Shown here: one piece after another, positions 15,727 to 24,306 of the stretch
How the letters are laid out: each line of letters begins with the position of its first letter
Position numbering within the stretch: the first letter of the stretch is position 1
From: an uncultured Pelagibacteraceae bacterium
GTDB taxonomy: Bacteria > Pseudomonadota > Alphaproteobacteria > Pelagibacterales > AG-422-B15
DNA length: 41,004 nucleotides
Assembly: GCA_902564295.1 (NCBI GenBank)
Contig: CACFAO010000011.1
Span: 1 to 41,004, forward strand
Reading direction: 5' to 3'
The notes under the pieces: generated by a model
The model's database searches: none
What the model was told of the DNA's origin: nothing
The model's input: the letters and a program-made list of their open reading frames with translations, nothing else
Made by a program: the position numbers and the translations under genes

Positions 15727-17393
15727 TAAAACAATCCCTCTATGTCGCCATTTTTATTTAAGTGTATAGCATTTGCAGCTGGAACTCTAGGCAGACCTGG
15801 CATAGTCATAATCTTATCGCATACAACTACCAGAAATTCTGCACCCGCTGCTAGTCTAACTTCTCTGATAGGAACTACATGGTCTTTTGGAGCGCCTCTT
15901 AGATTTGGATCAGTTGAGAAGCTGTATTGAGTTTTAGCAACACATATTGGGTAATGGCCATATTTTTCCTCCAACTCGTCAAACTGCGTCCTTATTTTTT
16001 GGTCAGCAATAATATCGCTCGCTCCATATATTTCTTGAGCAATTTTTTTCATCTTATCCCACAATTTCATTTCGTCCGGATACAGGTGCTTTATCTTTGG
16101 AGCATTTTGCTCAGTAATTTTTACTATGTGCTTTGCTAGGCCTTCTGTACCTGCACCACCATTACTCCAATGTGTGCAATTATATGACTTTACATTTAAT
16201 GAGTCACAGCAATCGCTGATTGCTAATAATTCTTTTTCACTATCAGATATGAAATGATTAATAGCAACTGTAACAGGCGCCCCATACATTTGCATATTCG
16301 CAATGTGCTGCTTTAAATTTGATAAACCTCTTTTTACAGCTTCAACATTTTCATTTTTTAATTCTTTTTTATCCATACCACCATGCATTTTTAATGCTCG
16401 AACTGTTGCAACTATTACTATTGCTGAAGGATTTAATTTTCCTTTACGGCATTTTATATCTAAAAATTTTTCTGCTCCAAGATCTGCACCAAAGCCTGCT
16501 TCTGTCACAACATAATCGCTTAATTTGAGAGCAGTTTGAGTAGCAACTAAAGAATTGCATCCATGGGCAATATTTGCAAAAGGACCTCCATGAATGATAG
16601 CAGGATTTTTCTCCAGTGTTTGAACAAGATTAGGTAAGAAAGCATCTTTTAGCAAAGTAGTCATCGCGCCGTCTGCATTTAAGTCTCGGGCCGTAATTTC
16701 TTTCTTCTCCCTTGTGTAACCAACAATGATATTCCCAAGTCTATTTTGTAAATCTTCTAAACCTGTAGATAAACAAAAAATTGCCATCACTTCAGATGCA
16801 ACAGTAATATCAAATTTATCCTCTCGAGGGTATCCGTTTGCTATACCGCCTAAATTAACATTAATATTTCTTAAAGCACGATCATTTAAATCTACAACAC
16901 GTCCCCAAACCACTCTTCTAGTATCAATTCCTAAATCGTTTCCCCAATAAATATGGTTATCAATCATCGATGCAAGGAGGTTATGCGCTGATGTGATCGC
17001 ATGGAAATCACCTGTGAAATGTAAATTAATTTTATCCATTGGTACTACTTGGGCGTAACCACCTCCTGCAGCACCCCCTTTAACGCCAAAGCAAGGTCCT
17101 AAACTAGGTTCTCTCAAGCATACTAATGACTGTTTTCCAATTTTATTTAAGCCATCACTAAGACCGACTGATGTAGTAGTCTTTCCTTCACCCGCTGGGG
17201 TAGGTGAAATGGCTGTAACTAAAATGAGTTTTCCGTTTTTGTTATTACTTTCTATATTTTGAGTATCAATTTTAGCAATATGGTGGCCAAATTTTTGCAG
17301 ATTTTGATCTTTTAAGTCTAATTTTGAAGCAATTTCTTCAATAGGAGCCATGCTATTTTCTCTAGCAATTTCAATATCTGAGAGTACAGCCAT
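15726..17393 (-). CDS. fhs: Formate-tetrahydrofolate ligase
   Basis: ATP-dependent synthesis (or reverse cleavage) of 10-formyl-tetrahydrofolate, linking formate to the folate one-carbon pool in the cytoplasm. The chosen ATG at 17393 gives 555 residues starting [13 protein letters not shown], the normal N terminus; an in-frame start at 17423 adds ten residues unlike the family. The P-loop [14 protein letters not shown], the [14 protein letters not shown] region, and the C-terminal PGLPRVPAA block are all present. It is divergent from the MetF-like gene across 62 bases, which places one-carbon entry or exit beside the demethylation genes. It is followed by the DmdB-like ligase. Confidence 0.96.
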   Translation of the reverse strand: MAVLSDIEIARENSMAPIEEIASKLDLKDQNLQKFGHHIAKIDTQNIESNNKNGKLILVTAISPTPAGEGKTTTSVGLSDGLNKIGKQSLVCLREPSLGPCFGVKGGAAGGGYAQVVPMDKINLHFTGDFHAITSAHNLLASMIDNHIYWGNDLGIDTRRVVWGRVVDLNDRALRNINVNLGGIANGYPREDKFDITVASEVMAIFCLSTGLEDLQNRLGNIIVGYTREKKEITARDLNADGAMTTLLKDAFLPNLVQTLEKNPAIIHGGPFANIAHGCNSLVATQTALKLSDYVVTEAGFGADLGAEKFLDIKCRKGKLNPSAIVIVATVRALKMHGGMDKKELKNENVEAVKRGLSNLKQHIANMQMYGAPVTVAINHFISDSEKELLAISDCCDSLNVKSYNCTHWSNGGAGTEGLAKHIVKITEQNAPKIKHLYPDEMKLWDKMKKIAQEIYGASDIIADQKIRTQFDELEEKYGHYPICVAKTQYSFSTDPNLRGAPKDHVVPIREVRLAAGAEFLVVVCDKIMTMPGLPRVPAANAIHLNKNGDIEGLF

Positions 17394-17455
17394 AAATGAT
17401 ACTAATATTAAAAACCTAGACAACTTAAGAACTTTACAGATAGGAGTCTACAAAA

Positions 17456-18325
17456 ATGTATTGCTATAGAACAAATTTTTACATAAATTTTGTTTTAGGA
17501 GACTCAAATAGCGCTGCAAAATTAAGCCAAGCAGTGCAATTTAAAAATCCGCGTGGCTTAAGCGGTACACTCATTTACAGCATTATGGGGAATGTAAATT
17601 TTTCATTGGAAGTCACTACAAGAACAAATCTATCTGATTTGCCTAAACTCAATGATATTTATATTACATTTTTGCCTGGCACTAGTTATCTTGACGTTAT
17701 TGAACAAACCAAAGCTTTAGCTAGCGCAGGTTATAATCCCATTCCTCACTTTCCAGCTCGTTCAATTACTGATTCAGATATGTTAAAATCATATATTGAG
17801 CAAGTTAAAGAGGCTGGAGTTAAACAAGTTTTAATAATTGGTGGTGATCGAGATATTTTAGGAAAATATCATTGTTCACTACAACTTATAGAAACTGGAT
17901 TGTTTGATGGAATGAAAATAGGTATTGCTGGTCACCCTGAAGGATCTCCAAATATGAGCGATACGGCTATTGAAGAAGCAATGAAATCAAAGGCCCCATT
18001 TGCTGATTATATTGTAACACAGTGGACACAAGATACGGGCGCATTATCATCTTTTATTTCTGGAGCTCCACTTCCTGTTCATGTAGGCGTTGCGGGTCCA
18101 GCTTCTATGAAGACACTAGTTAAATTTGCTGGATTTGTTGGATTAAAGAATACGCTTAATTTCGCAAAAAAAAATGCATCTAAAATTTTTGATTTATTGA
18201 CTGTTCAGACACCTGATGATGTAATTCAAGAATTAAAAGAGAACGTTGAACATTTTCACATTTATGCGTTTGGTGGAATAAAAAAAGCAAACGAATGGTT
18301 AGAAAAGGAGAACTACTATGTCTAA
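17456..18325 (+). CDS. Methylenetetrahydrofolate reductase (MetF) family protein
   Basis: Flavoprotein family that interconverts 5-methyl- and 5,10-methylene-tetrahydrofolate. The 289 residues contain the TIM-barrel hallmarks: FSLEVTTRT (residues 50-58), PHFPARSI near 98, the IIGGD core (about 127-131), and GIAGHPEGSPN near 162. It belongs to the short, divergent MetF group found with GcvT-like demethylases in marine alphaproteobacteria. The ATG at 17456 is preceded by AGGAG at good distance; an internal ATG at 17586 lacks one. It overlaps the next gene by eight bases, so methyl groups placed on folate by that protein could be oxidised by this one (inference). Confidence 0.85.
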   Translation: MYCYRTNFYINFVLGDSNSAAKLSQAVQFKNPRGLSGTLIYSIMGNVNFSLEVTTRTNLSDLPKLNDIYITFLPGTSYLDVIEQTKALASAGYNPIPHFPARSITDSDMLKSYIEQVKEAGVKQVLIIGGDRDILGKYHCSLQLIETGLFDGMKIGIAGHPEGSPNMSDTAIEEAMKSKAPFADYIVTQWTQDTGALSSFISGAPLPVHVGVAGPASMKTLVKFAGFVGLKNTLNFAKKNASKIFDLLTVQTPDDVIQELKENVEHFHIYAFGGIKKANEWLEKENYYV

Positions 18326-19661
18326 GAAAATAGAACATAACACTACTGTTGATCAAAGCGACAGACATGTTCCTTACAATTTACGCCAAAGTGGACCAAC
18401 AAAAGTTGAAATGTTGATTTCAACTCGAGTGAGAAAGTCACCATATTGGCATAAGTCGATGGAAGCAGGCTGCTGGAGAGCAACAGTTTATAACCGTATT
18501 TATCATCCTAGAGGTTATGTAAAGCCAGAAGATGGCGGAGCAATGGTTGAATATGAAGCAATTAAAAACCACGTGACTATGTGGAATGTTGCAGTTGAAA
18601 GACAAATACGTGTAATTGGTCCAGATGCTGAAAAATTTACAGACTATGTAATTACAAGAGATGCCACAAAGATTTCACCATTGAGAGCAAGGTACGTAAT
18701 ATTATGTAACTATAAAGGTGGAGTCTTAAACGATCCTATTCTCTTAAGAATCTCGAAAGATGAGTTTTGGTTTAGTTTGTCAGACTCAGATATTGGACTT
18801 TATTTGCAAGGCGTAAACGCTGATAAAAGATTTGATGTAGAAATTGATGAGATCGACGCGTGCCCTGTTCAAATTCAAGGACCAAAAGCCATAGCTTTGA
18901 TGAAAGACTTAGTGGGTGATCAAGTTGATCTTGATAATATTCCTTTCTATGGTCTAGCAGAAGTTACAGTTGGTGGCAGAAGTTGCGTGATTTCTCAAAC
19001 TGGTTTCTCTGGCGAATCTGGTTATGAAATTTATTTACGAAATGCAACGCTCTATGCCGACGATATGTGGGACGCTGTTTTGGAAGCAGGAAAGAAACAT
19101 AATCTAATGGTTATAGCACCTGCTCACCACAGAAGAATACAAGCAGGCATTTTATCTTGGGGTCAGGACTTAGATCATGAGCACAATCCTTTTCAATGTA
19201 ATCTTGGCTATCAAGTTTCTTTATCTGGAAAAGGTGAGTGGGCAAAAAAAGGAGATTATGTTGGCAAACAAGCACTTGAAAAGATGAAGGCTGACCTGAA
19301 AGATGGCCATAAGCCATACAAATTACAATTGGTGGGATTTGAGATTGGTGGCAAACCAATTGATGAGTATGCACCTGATTTTTGGCTCGTGTCTCCTGGT
19401 GATGGTGGAGACCCATGTGGCTTCATTACTTCACCTTGGTATCATCCTGAAAAAGGAAAAAATATAGCCATGGGTTATATACCATATGATGGAACCCTTA
19501 ATGCAAATGGTTTCCCAAAATGGGAAATAGGTAAAAAATATAAAGTTCATTTACCTGATATTTATGCTGATGAGCCAGGCGTACCAGTAGACGCCGTAAC
19601 AGTTGATGTTCCGTTTACTGAGTCTTTCAACGCGAATACCAGAGAAGTTGTAAAAGGCTAG
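18318..19661 (+). CDS. GcvT/DmdA-like folate-dependent demethylase, 447 residues
   Basis: Aminomethyltransferase-fold protein with an N-terminal folate-binding domain and a C-terminal barrel. The RVRKSPYWHKSMEAG start (residues 38-52), MWNVAVERQIRV, LSDSD and TGFSGESGYEIYL (residues 228-240) align with the DmdA group. It is about 70 residues longer than DmdA, with an N-terminal extension and an expanded C-terminal part. Where DmdA and the second copy in this window have GWS, this one has GFS, so the methyl donor may differ from DMSP. A good AAGGAG precedes the ATG. Together with the MetF-like gene, and fhs on the other side, it forms a methyl-oxidation module. The substrate is unknown. Confidence 0.82.
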   Translation: MSKKIEHNTTVDQSDRHVPYNLRQSGPTKVEMLISTRVRKSPYWHKSMEAGCWRATVYNRIYHPRGYVKPEDGGAMVEYEAIKNHVTMWNVAVERQIRVIGPDAEKFTDYVITRDATKISPLRARYVILCNYKGGVLNDPILLRISKDEFWFSLSDSDIGLYLQGVNADKRFDVEIDEIDACPVQIQGPKAIALMKDLVGDQVDLDNIPFYGLAEVTVGGRSCVISQTGFSGESGYEIYLRNATLYADDMWDAVLEAGKKHNLMVIAPAHHRRIQAGILSWGQDLDHEHNPFQCNLGYQVSLSGKGEWAKKGDYVGKQALEKMKADLKDGHKPYKLQLVGFEIGGKPIDEYAPDFWLVSPGDGGDPCGFITSPWYHPEKGKNIAMGYIPYDGTLNANGFPKWEIGKKYKVHLPDIYADEPGVPVDAVTVDVPFTESFNANTREVVKG

Positions 19662-19672
19662 TTTATATTAAT

Positions 19673-19700
19673 TGCTCAGCACAAATCAACGTGCTGAGCA
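19673..19700. terminator. Bidirectional terminator hairpin
   Basis: TGCTCAGCAC (19673-19682) and GTGCTGAGCA (19691-19700) form a perfect 10-bp stem with an 8-base loop, between the converging GcvT-like and msrA genes. The flanking tails are A+T-rich (TTAATAATAAT) rather than pure T-runs. Confidence 0.7.
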
Positions 19701-19716
19701 TTAATAATAATACAAT

Positions 19717-20211
19717 TTAGGATTTGTGTTGTACGTAAAGTTGGTGATAGCAAACTTTACCATTTTTTTCTATGAAGTCTTGGTGGTATTCTTCAGCGGG
19801 CCAAAATTTAGCATTCTCTCTTAATTCTGTAACTACTTTATTTTGATGCTCACCTGAGTTATTAATCTCATCAATTTTACTTTCTGATATTCTTTTTTCT
19901 TCATCAGAATTATAAAAAATAACTGACATGTACTGTTCACCAATGTCTGGACCTTGACGATTCATCTGGGTTGGGTCATGAATGAAGAAAAACTTGTCTA
20001 ACAATTCCTCAAACTTTACTTCATTACTTTCATACTCAATTTCAACAACTTCAATGTGTCCTGACTTACCTGTACAGACCTCTTCATATGTAGGGTTTTC
20101 TGTATGCCCACCGGCATACCCTGAAATTACTTTTTTAACACCAGACATTTCTTCAAAAAGAACTTCTACTCCCCAAAAACATCCTGCGCCTAGTATTAAC
20201 TTTGAAATCAT
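19717..20211 (-). CDS. msrA: Peptide methionine sulfoxide reductase MsrA
   Basis: Repairs methionine-S-sulfoxide in proteins using thioredoxin. The 164 residues start with LILGAGCFWGVE; the nucleophilic Cys11 sits in the GCFWG signature. The SGYAGG, HTENPTYEEVC, FFFIHDPTQMNRQGPDIGEQY and AEEYHQDF blocks are all standard. No signal peptide, so cytoplasmic. It is a lone gene between a converging and a divergent neighbour. An inverted repeat right at its start codon is listed separately. Confidence 0.96.
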   Translation of the reverse strand: MISKLILGAGCFWGVEVLFEEMSGVKKVISGYAGGHTENPTYEEVCTGKSGHIEVVEIEYESNEVKFEELLDKFFFIHDPTQMNRQGPDIGEQYMSVIFYNSDEEKRISESKIDEINNSGEHQNKVVTELRENAKFWPAEEYHQDFIEKNGKVCYHQLYVQHKS

Positions 20212-20233
20212 ACCTTAACATAAGGTTTTTTTT
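20212..20233. promoter_or_regulatory. Small hairpin at the msrA start
   Basis: ACCTTA (20212-20217) and TAAGGT (20221-20226) form a 6-bp stem with a 3-base loop, followed on the + strand by eight T. On the minus strand the TAAGG arm directly abuts the msrA ATG and could hide its ribosome binding site. On the + strand it could end transcripts running antisense through msrA. Confidence 0.35.
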
Positions 20234-20286
20234 ATATATGTTAAAGATCAAATTAAATTATATTCCGTCTAATATTAATACTGATA

Positions 20287-21432
20287 ATGAATAATCAAGA
20301 TATAAGCATTGGTAAACTCTCAAGTTTAAAGATCTGGATAACCGATAATCATCTGTCTGATGATCAATGGTCAAATACAAAAAAATTTATCATCATAAAA
20401 ATAACTACTGAAGATGGAATTGAAGGTTGGGGAGAAGCATTCTCTATTAACCTTAGAGAAAAAGGTATTGCGATTATTTTAAAAGAGCTATTTAGAGAAA
20501 TTTCGAATATTCCAAATCTATCAATAAAGTCATTTTATAATAAAATTTCATTGTTAAGTGATGGTCACAGAGGTTTAGATTTCAGCTCTGCTACAAGCGC
20601 CATTGAAATTGCATTATGGGACATATCAGGTAAGTTAAAAAATCTTCCCTTAAATTCTTTACTAACAAAAAGCCCCAAACCGAATGTTCCCATTTATGCT
20701 ACGTGTTGGAGCGATTTAAAAAAAGACACAAATGATTATTTGAGGCAAATAGAAAAATTTTTTGATAAGAATTATGGGGGAATTAAAATATATCCAATGC
20801 TAGATAGCGTATCAATTTCAATTCAGTTTGTTGAAAAAGTTAGAGAAATAGTAGGAGATGAATTACCGCTGATGCTTGATTTAGCTGTGCCTGAAGATTT
20901 AGATCAGACAAAATCTTTTTTAAAAGAAGTTTCGTCATTTAATCCTTACTGGATAGAAGAGCCTGTTGATGGTGAGAATATTAGCTTACTTACTGAGATT
21001 AAAAATACTTTTAATATGAAAGTTGTAACTGGCGAAAAGCAATCAGGCTTGGTCCATTTCAGAGAATTAATAAAGAGAAATGCAGCAGATATATTTAATC
21101 CTGATATTTCAGGTATGGGCGGACTTATTGATATTATCAAAATATCAAATGAAGCATCAAATAATGGCATCTTTATTTCTCCACATTGCTGGAATTCAAT
21201 GTCCGTTTCAGCATCTGCGATGCTTCATGTTTGCTCAAGTATTTCTAATTCAGAAAAGGCTGAAATATTTCCAGATTATATTAACTTTTCAAAGAAATTT
21301 TGTGAGTTACCTTTTGATATTATTGATAATAAAGCACATATAAATAAATCAGCTGGACTTGGCATAGTTATTCACGAAGATATTTTATCTCGGTTGAGCA
21401 TTTATTCATTGGATGAAAATAGTAATGACTGA
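20287..21432 (+). CDS. Mandelate racemase-type enolase superfamily enzyme
   Basis: TIM-barrel acid-sugar dehydratase or racemase, 381 residues. Active-site elements of the mandelate racemase subgroup are visible: Lys167 in KIY on the second strand, metal ligands Asp198, Glu224 and Glu250, and the His300-Asp273 dyad in SPHCW and NPDISG. The capping domain has the TEDGIEGWGEAF segment. Such enzymes remove an alpha-proton next to a carboxylate, commonly from aldonates, but specificity cannot be read. It overlaps the malonyl-CoA synthetase gene by eight bases, so its product may feed that ligase or a related dicarboxylate. Confidence 0.85.
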   Translation: MNNQDISIGKLSSLKIWITDNHLSDDQWSNTKKFIIIKITTEDGIEGWGEAFSINLREKGIAIILKELFREISNIPNLSIKSFYNKISLLSDGHRGLDFSSATSAIEIALWDISGKLKNLPLNSLLTKSPKPNVPIYATCWSDLKKDTNDYLRQIEKFFDKNYGGIKIYPMLDSVSISIQFVEKVREIVGDELPLMLDLAVPEDLDQTKSFLKEVSSFNPYWIEEPVDGENISLLTEIKNTFNMKVVTGEKQSGLVHFRELIKRNAADIFNPDISGMGGLIDIIKISNEASNNGIFISPHCWNSMSVSASAMLHVCSSISNSEKAEIFPDYINFSKKFCELPFDIIDNKAHINKSAGLGIVIHEDILSRLSIYSLDENSND

Positions 21433-22936
21433 ATCAAACTATCTATTTGATGAAATATTCAAATCTAACGAAACGAGTCCAAATATTTTTTTGATCAATG
21501 AAAATAAAGAGATAAGTTACTTAGAATTCAATGAAATTGTAAATCAAATTTCTAATTACTTAATAGATATTAATTTATTACCTGGTGACCGAGTGGCCAT
21601 ACAGGCAGAAAAGAATGTAATTCAACTTGCTATATACGTAGCAACCATTAAAGCTGGAGGTGTTTATCTGCCACTCAATACTGGCTATACCCTAAGTGAA
21701 TTAGAATATTTCTTCAATGACGCCAAACCTAAGGTGATAATTGTCGATGACAAAATTCAAAATGAAGTAAAAAACTTATTGAGCTATTCTTCGTTTTCAA
21801 TTTTATCATTAAATTTAGATGAAACTGGTTCATTGATTGAGCAGATAAAAAAATATCCAAAAAAATTTCAATCTATTAAAAGAAACAAAAATGACTTAGC
21901 TGCCATTTTATATACATCCGGTACTACTGGAAAATCAAAAGGAGCAATGCTATCGCATAGAAATTTGGTTTCAAATTCTGAAGTTTTAAGAAATTTTTGG
22001 AAATTTACAGAAAATGATGTGCTTTTACATATGCTACCTATTTACCATACGCACGGTCTTTTTGTTGCATGTAATCTTCTTGCAATTGTTGGAGGATCAA
22101 TGATTTTCTTGGAAAAATTTGATGCAGAAAAATCCTTGCTTTGGATGAAAAGAGCCACATCCATGATGGGCGTGCCAACTTTTTATACAAGATTGCTGGC
22201 AAATGAAAAATTAAATAATGAGTCAGCAAAACACATGAGATTATTTATTTCTGGTTCAGCACCTTTACTATCAGAAACTCACATTGAATTTGAAGAAAGA
22301 ACTGGTAAAAAAATTCTTGAGAGATATGGCATGACAGAAACAAATATGAATATTTCAAATCCATATGACGGATTACGAAAAGCAGGTACAGTGGGCATAC
22401 CTCTTCCAGGCATTGAAATAAGAATAGTCAATGAAGAAGGTAAGGAAGTAGAAGTGGGTCAAATAGGAACTATTGAACTTAAGGGCGAAAATATTTTCAA
22501 GGGGTACTGGGGAATGGAAGAAAAGACCAAAGAATCATTTAAAGATGATGGTTTCTTCATAACAGGTGATCTCGCAAAGAAAGATGAAAATGGCTACTTT
22601 ACTATTGTTGGTAGAGATAAAGATATGATTATAAGCGGTGGACTAAATGTTTATCCTAAGGAAATAGAAGATGTGATAAATGAGTTACCAAATATTACAG
22701 AGTCAGCAGTTTTTGGTGTTCAACATGATGATTTTGGCGAAGCAGTTGTTGCGGCAGTAGTGACAACAGATGATAAAAATGATGGTAGTCAAATATTGGA
22801 TTATACAAAAGATAAAATTGCTAAATATAAACAGCCAAAAAAAATAATATTTATGTCAAATTTACCTAGAAATTCTATGGGCAAAGTTCAAAAAAATAAA
22901 TTGAGAGAAAATAATAAAAGTTTATTTAAGAGTTAA
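21425..22936 (+). CDS. matB: Malonyl-CoA synthetase MatB-like
   Basis: AMP-forming ligase of 503 residues from the ATG at 21425 (an ATG at 21413 would overlap the previous gene more). It should activate malonate, or methylmalonate, to the CoA ester. Motifs are LYTSGTTGKSKGAMLSHRN, the malonate-specific-looking PLNTGYTLSELEYF and YHTHGLFVACN, RYGMTETNMNISNPYDG, and the C-terminal Lys in NSMGKVQKNKLRE. No malonyl-CoA decarboxylase is in the window, so the product could go to fatty acid synthesis. The end overlaps the converging hydrolase by 11 bases. Confidence 0.85.
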   Translation: MTESNYLFDEIFKSNETSPNIFLINENKEISYLEFNEIVNQISNYLIDINLLPGDRVAIQAEKNVIQLAIYVATIKAGGVYLPLNTGYTLSELEYFFNDAKPKVIIVDDKIQNEVKNLLSYSSFSILSLNLDETGSLIEQIKKYPKKFQSIKRNKNDLAAILYTSGTTGKSKGAMLSHRNLVSNSEVLRNFWKFTENDVLLHMLPIYHTHGLFVACNLLAIVGGSMIFLEKFDAEKSLLWMKRATSMMGVPTFYTRLLANEKLNNESAKHMRLFISGSAPLLSETHIEFEERTGKKILERYGMTETNMNISNPYDGLRKAGTVGIPLPGIEIRIVNEEGKEVEVGQIGTIELKGENIFKGYWGMEEKTKESFKDDGFFITGDLAKKDENGYFTIVGRDKDMIISGGLNVYPKEIEDVINELPNITESAVFGVQHDDFGEAVVAAVVTTDDKNDGSQILDYTKDKIAKYKQPKKIIFMSNLPRNSMGKVQKNKLRENNKSLFKS

Positions 22937-23918
22937 CTTCTATCCAGTTGTTGATTTCCTCAACAAAGAAATCATCTTGTGGGGAGTTTAGAATTCCAAT
23001 AATATCATGATAATTAAAGCCTCCTAAATTAGTATCGTTATTAATTATTTTCTTAGGTCCTTTCCATTGTTCAAATATTTTTTTAACTCCTTCAGCGTTT
23101 ACTACTTTATCTTTTTCTTCATAAAATACTAATAGTGGAGTCTTAGTCTCTTGAAATTCAAGTTTCCTTCCAGAAAATGCCGCCACCCAAAGCTGTCTTG
23201 GGAGTTCCCTGTGAAATTCATTGACCCAAAAAGGATCCCAGTCTTCATTTGGCAAGTTAAACATTCTAGGAAAATTAAACTTGTATTGGCTTTTAAAAAA
23301 TAACCCAGTGGCCGCTAAGAAATAAGGAGGAGATAACTTGGGAGTCCATGGTGCCACAAGTACCAAATGATCAATTTTTGCACTTAATTTCTGATCTTTT
23401 GCAGCCATTAATGCAAATGAACCTCCAGCTGAAAAACCCATTAATATCACTTTGTTCCCGATTTTATTGCCTACTGCAACAGCTTCGGCTGCATCTTCGA
23501 GAAAATTTTTGGCTTCCAGAGATTTTGTAGATTCAAAACCAGAGCCATGGCCAGCTAGTCTTGATATAAATAAATTAGCCTTTAATTTTTTGGCAATCTT
23601 TACCAAAACTTCTTCTTGTTGACGCCCCGTCGCAAAACTTCCATGAAGATAAACAATTGAATATTCAGTTTTAATTTTCGCATCATCATGCCATATGATT
23701 TTTTTCTTTGCTCGGGGATCAGTATTCTCAAAAAGCAGTTCTTTTTCAGCAATATAGCTTTCAACATCTTTATCAATGACAATATCAGGAAAAGTTATTT
23801 TTATTGTATTAAATATATAGGGCAGAGTAATTCCTACAATAAAGATGACTGGTACTATTAAAACAATAGCAACTATAAGCAATACTCGATATAATTTAAA
23901 CCTGGTAGCCCTAGACAT
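22926..23918 (-). CDS. Membrane-anchored alpha/beta hydrolase
   Basis: Protein of 330 residues with one N-terminal hydrophobic segment (about residues 10-33), probably an anchor holding the hydrolase outside the inner membrane. The nucleophile elbow is GFSAGGSFALMAA, with an oxyanion-type YLHGSFATGR upstream; an Asp in YEEKDKV and a His in FNYHDI near the C terminus complete a likely triad. Substrate unknown; esters or lipids are reasonable guesses. It is the last gene of the six-gene minus-strand unit and overlaps the VOC gene by eight bases. Confidence 0.83.
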   Translation of the reverse strand: MSRATRFKLYRVLLIVAIVLIVPVIFIVGITLPYIFNTIKITFPDIVIDKDVESYIAEKELLFENTDPRAKKKIIWHDDAKIKTEYSIVYLHGSFATGRQQEEVLVKIAKKLKANLFISRLAGHGSGFESTKSLEAKNFLEDAAEAVAVGNKIGNKVILMGFSAGGSFALMAAKDQKLSAKIDHLVLVAPWTPKLSPPYFLAATGLFFKSQYKFNFPRMFNLPNEDWDPFWVNEFHRELPRQLWVAAFSGRKLEFQETKTPLLVFYEEKDKVVNAEGVKKIFEQWKGPKKIINNDTNLGGFNYHDIIGILNSPQDDFFVEEINNWIEVNS

Positions 23919-24294
23919 TTACACTTGTATATGAGCAAATTTTGTTACCATCTGGGTCTCTGATGTATGCATAATAAACATTACTGTCGCTTGGTCTAAA
24001 ACCTGGATCCCCTTCATTTTGTGCTCCAAGTCCTAAAGCAGTTTTGTGAAACTTATCAACTTGTTCTTTTGACTCGGTCAAAAAGGATATCTGTGTACCA
24101 TTTCCAAATGTAACAGGCTTTCCATTTGCCGGTTTGGTTATATAGAACTCAACATCTTGTTTCCCCTCTCGAGCATAACCTACACACACCTCATCCTCAT
24201 AAATTGAAACTATTCCCATTACTGCGAGGACAACATCGTAGAATGCTTTAGATTCTTTTAAATTACTTGACCCAACCATTACGTATCCTCTCAT
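23911..24294 (-). CDS. VOC family protein (glyoxalase/bleomycin resistance fold)
   Basis: Single-domain vicinal oxygen chelate protein of 127 residues. It has the N-terminal YVMVGSSNLKESKAFYDVVL pattern, the GNGTQISFL middle strand and the YYAIRDPDGNKICSY-like end (read as YAYIRDPDGNKICSY) with the family's Asp-Pro-x-Gly-Asn. Members are metal-dependent lyases, isomerases or dioxygenases, or binding proteins; no specific role can be given. It lies between the beta-lactamase-like gene (12 bases) and the hydrolase (8-base overlap). Confidence 0.85.
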   Translation of the reverse strand: MRGYVMVGSSNLKESKAFYDVVLAVMGIVSIYEDEVCVGYAREGKQDVEFYITKPANGKPVTFGNGTQISFLTESKEQVDKFHKTALGLGAQNEGDPGFRPSDSNVYYAYIRDPDGNKICSYTSVNV

Positions 24295-24306
24295 TATCTA
24301 TCCTTT

